A stretch of 6,583 nucleotides of DNA from an uncultured Cytophagaceae bacterium (GTDB taxonomy: Bacteria > Bacteroidota > Bacteroidia > Cytophagales > Spirosomataceae). How positions within the stretch are numbered: position 1 is the stretch's first letter; each line of letters starts with the position of its first letter. Of this stretch, positions 6,015 through 6,583 are shown in pieces. Location of the stretch: NCBI GenBank assembly GCA_938008575.1, contig CALLKB010000281.1:1-6583 (forward strand), in the 5' to 3' direction. The notes beneath the pieces were generated by a model. The model did not search any database. It worked only from the letters and a program-made list of their open reading frames with translations, and was not told where the DNA came from. The position numbers and the translations under genes were made by a program.

Positions 6015-6583
6015 TTACTTCCAAAAATATACCGGATCCAACTTGCGATAAGGTTTACCGAGGTAACGTAAGATTTCAGCATGCACAAGTTCGGGCTCCT
6101 CCCATGGAGAAATATGCGTTGCATCGGGCACAATATAGAGTGATGCCTGCGGCAAATTTTTATACAGCGCAATCGTATGTTCTATCGTAAACATATCATG
6201 ATCACCCGCCATCACTAAAAATGGTACTTGAATCGAATTTAATTGGGCTAAGGTAATCTTTGGGTTGTTGTATGCATTGTCTGTGGCCTTCTTTTTAGCC
6301 GATGCAATTTTACTTTTATCGGGTGCCATACGCTCGTAGGTGCTAAAATACTTCGCCAATTCTTTCTTCGTTTTGGCGAAAAGCGGATCTGCCGGATTCA
6401 TTCGCCAAGTTGTATCAACTCCAATAAATACGCCTGAAACCTCTCCCGTGAAATTAGCTCCCAGAATCACTGCTTTATTTATCTTTTCGGGATGTATCAA
6501 CGCAAGCTCCAATGCAATGTCACCTCCGTCACTCCAGCCAACAAACTTGGCCTTCTTAATCTGAAGTTTATCCATGAATCCAT
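6015..6583 (-). CDS. Alpha/beta-fold hydrolase (N-terminus beyond window)
   Basis: The last 188 or so codons of an alpha/beta hydrolase are visible; the frame stays open to the right edge, reading Gly-Phe before the Met at 6575, so that Met is internal and not the start. The nucleophile elbow GWSDGG gives the catalytic serine (coded near 6533-6531). MAGDHDMF supplies the acid and DATHISPWEEP the histidine, so the visible part of the triad is intact. It aligns well with the complete hydrolase at 4612-5430 through the elbow, the GD-x-D strand and the C-terminal LGK, with clear sequence divergence, so the two are paralogs and not a recent duplicate. It has a short tail, PYRKLDPVYFWK, that the other lacks. 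Whether it also has a signal peptide cannot be seen. It lies upstream of the EthD gene on the same strand and is probably co-transcribed. Confidence 0.88.
   Translation of the reverse strand, partial: GFMDKLQIKKAKFVGWSDGGDIALELALIHPEKINKAVILGANFTGEVSGVFIGVDTTWRMNPADPLFAKTKKELAKYFSTYERMAPDKSKIASAKKKATDNAYNNPKITLAQLNSIQVPFLVMAGDHDMFTIEHTIALYKNLPQASLYIVPDATHISPWEEPELVHAEILRYLGKPYRKLDPVYFWK

Noticed and set aside
1..6583. CRISPR array, tRNA or rRNA gene, insertion sequence, phage or toxin-antitoxin genes
   Set aside because: No regularly spaced repeats, cloverleaf-like sequence, transposase or integrase motif, or paired small genes were seen on either strand.

Overview
The window looks like chromosomal DNA from a Bacteroidota bacterium, probably of the Sphingobacteriia/Cytophagia type. 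The evidence is indirect. The base composition is moderately AT-rich, start codons lack clear Shine-Dalgarno sequences, a TAnnTTTG-type promoter element lies before the only plus-strand gene, and several proteins resemble families common in that phylum (signal-peptide EthD protein, exported GWSDGG alpha/beta hydrolases, split transketolase). The sequence alone does not give a genus.

Positions 1-3033 hold a minus-strand sugar-catabolism operon, read from right to left. It encodes a DeoR-family repressor, an L-fucose-isomerase-like sugar isomerase, the N-terminal (thiamine-diphosphate-binding) half of a split transketolase, and the first 18 codons of the C-terminal half, which runs off the left edge. 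Junctions are very tight: a 1-base TAATG overlap, a 4-base ATGA overlap and a 2-base gap. This indicates one transcript with translational coupling. The gene set fits an 'isomerise, phosphorylate, cleave by ketol transfer' pathway for an unidentified aldose, with the kinase and transporter expected beyond the left edge. The published D-apiose transketolase route is one candidate, but the substrate cannot be read from the sequence.

Positions 3034-3147 are a divergent control region. A perfect 15-bp inverted repeat with TTTCGTTT units lies one base from the deoR start codon and is the likely operator. On the other side a plus-strand YjlB-like cupin (3148-3630) has its own Bacteroidota-type -7 element, so it may share the control.

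Positions 3631-4421 contain a 227-base gap with no convincing gene and a pyridoxamine-phosphate-oxidase-like flavin-barrel protein on the minus strand. The DNA from about 3640 onward is visibly more AT-rich than the sugar operon.

Positions 4497-6583 are a second minus-strand cluster: an alpha/beta hydrolase cut by the right edge, an EthD-domain protein with a signal peptide, and a second, paralogous alpha/beta hydrolase with a signal peptide. A strong intrinsic terminator follows. Two of the three proteins appear exported, suggesting an extracytoplasmic process of unknown substrate. No RNA gene, CRISPR array, insertion sequence or phage feature was seen.
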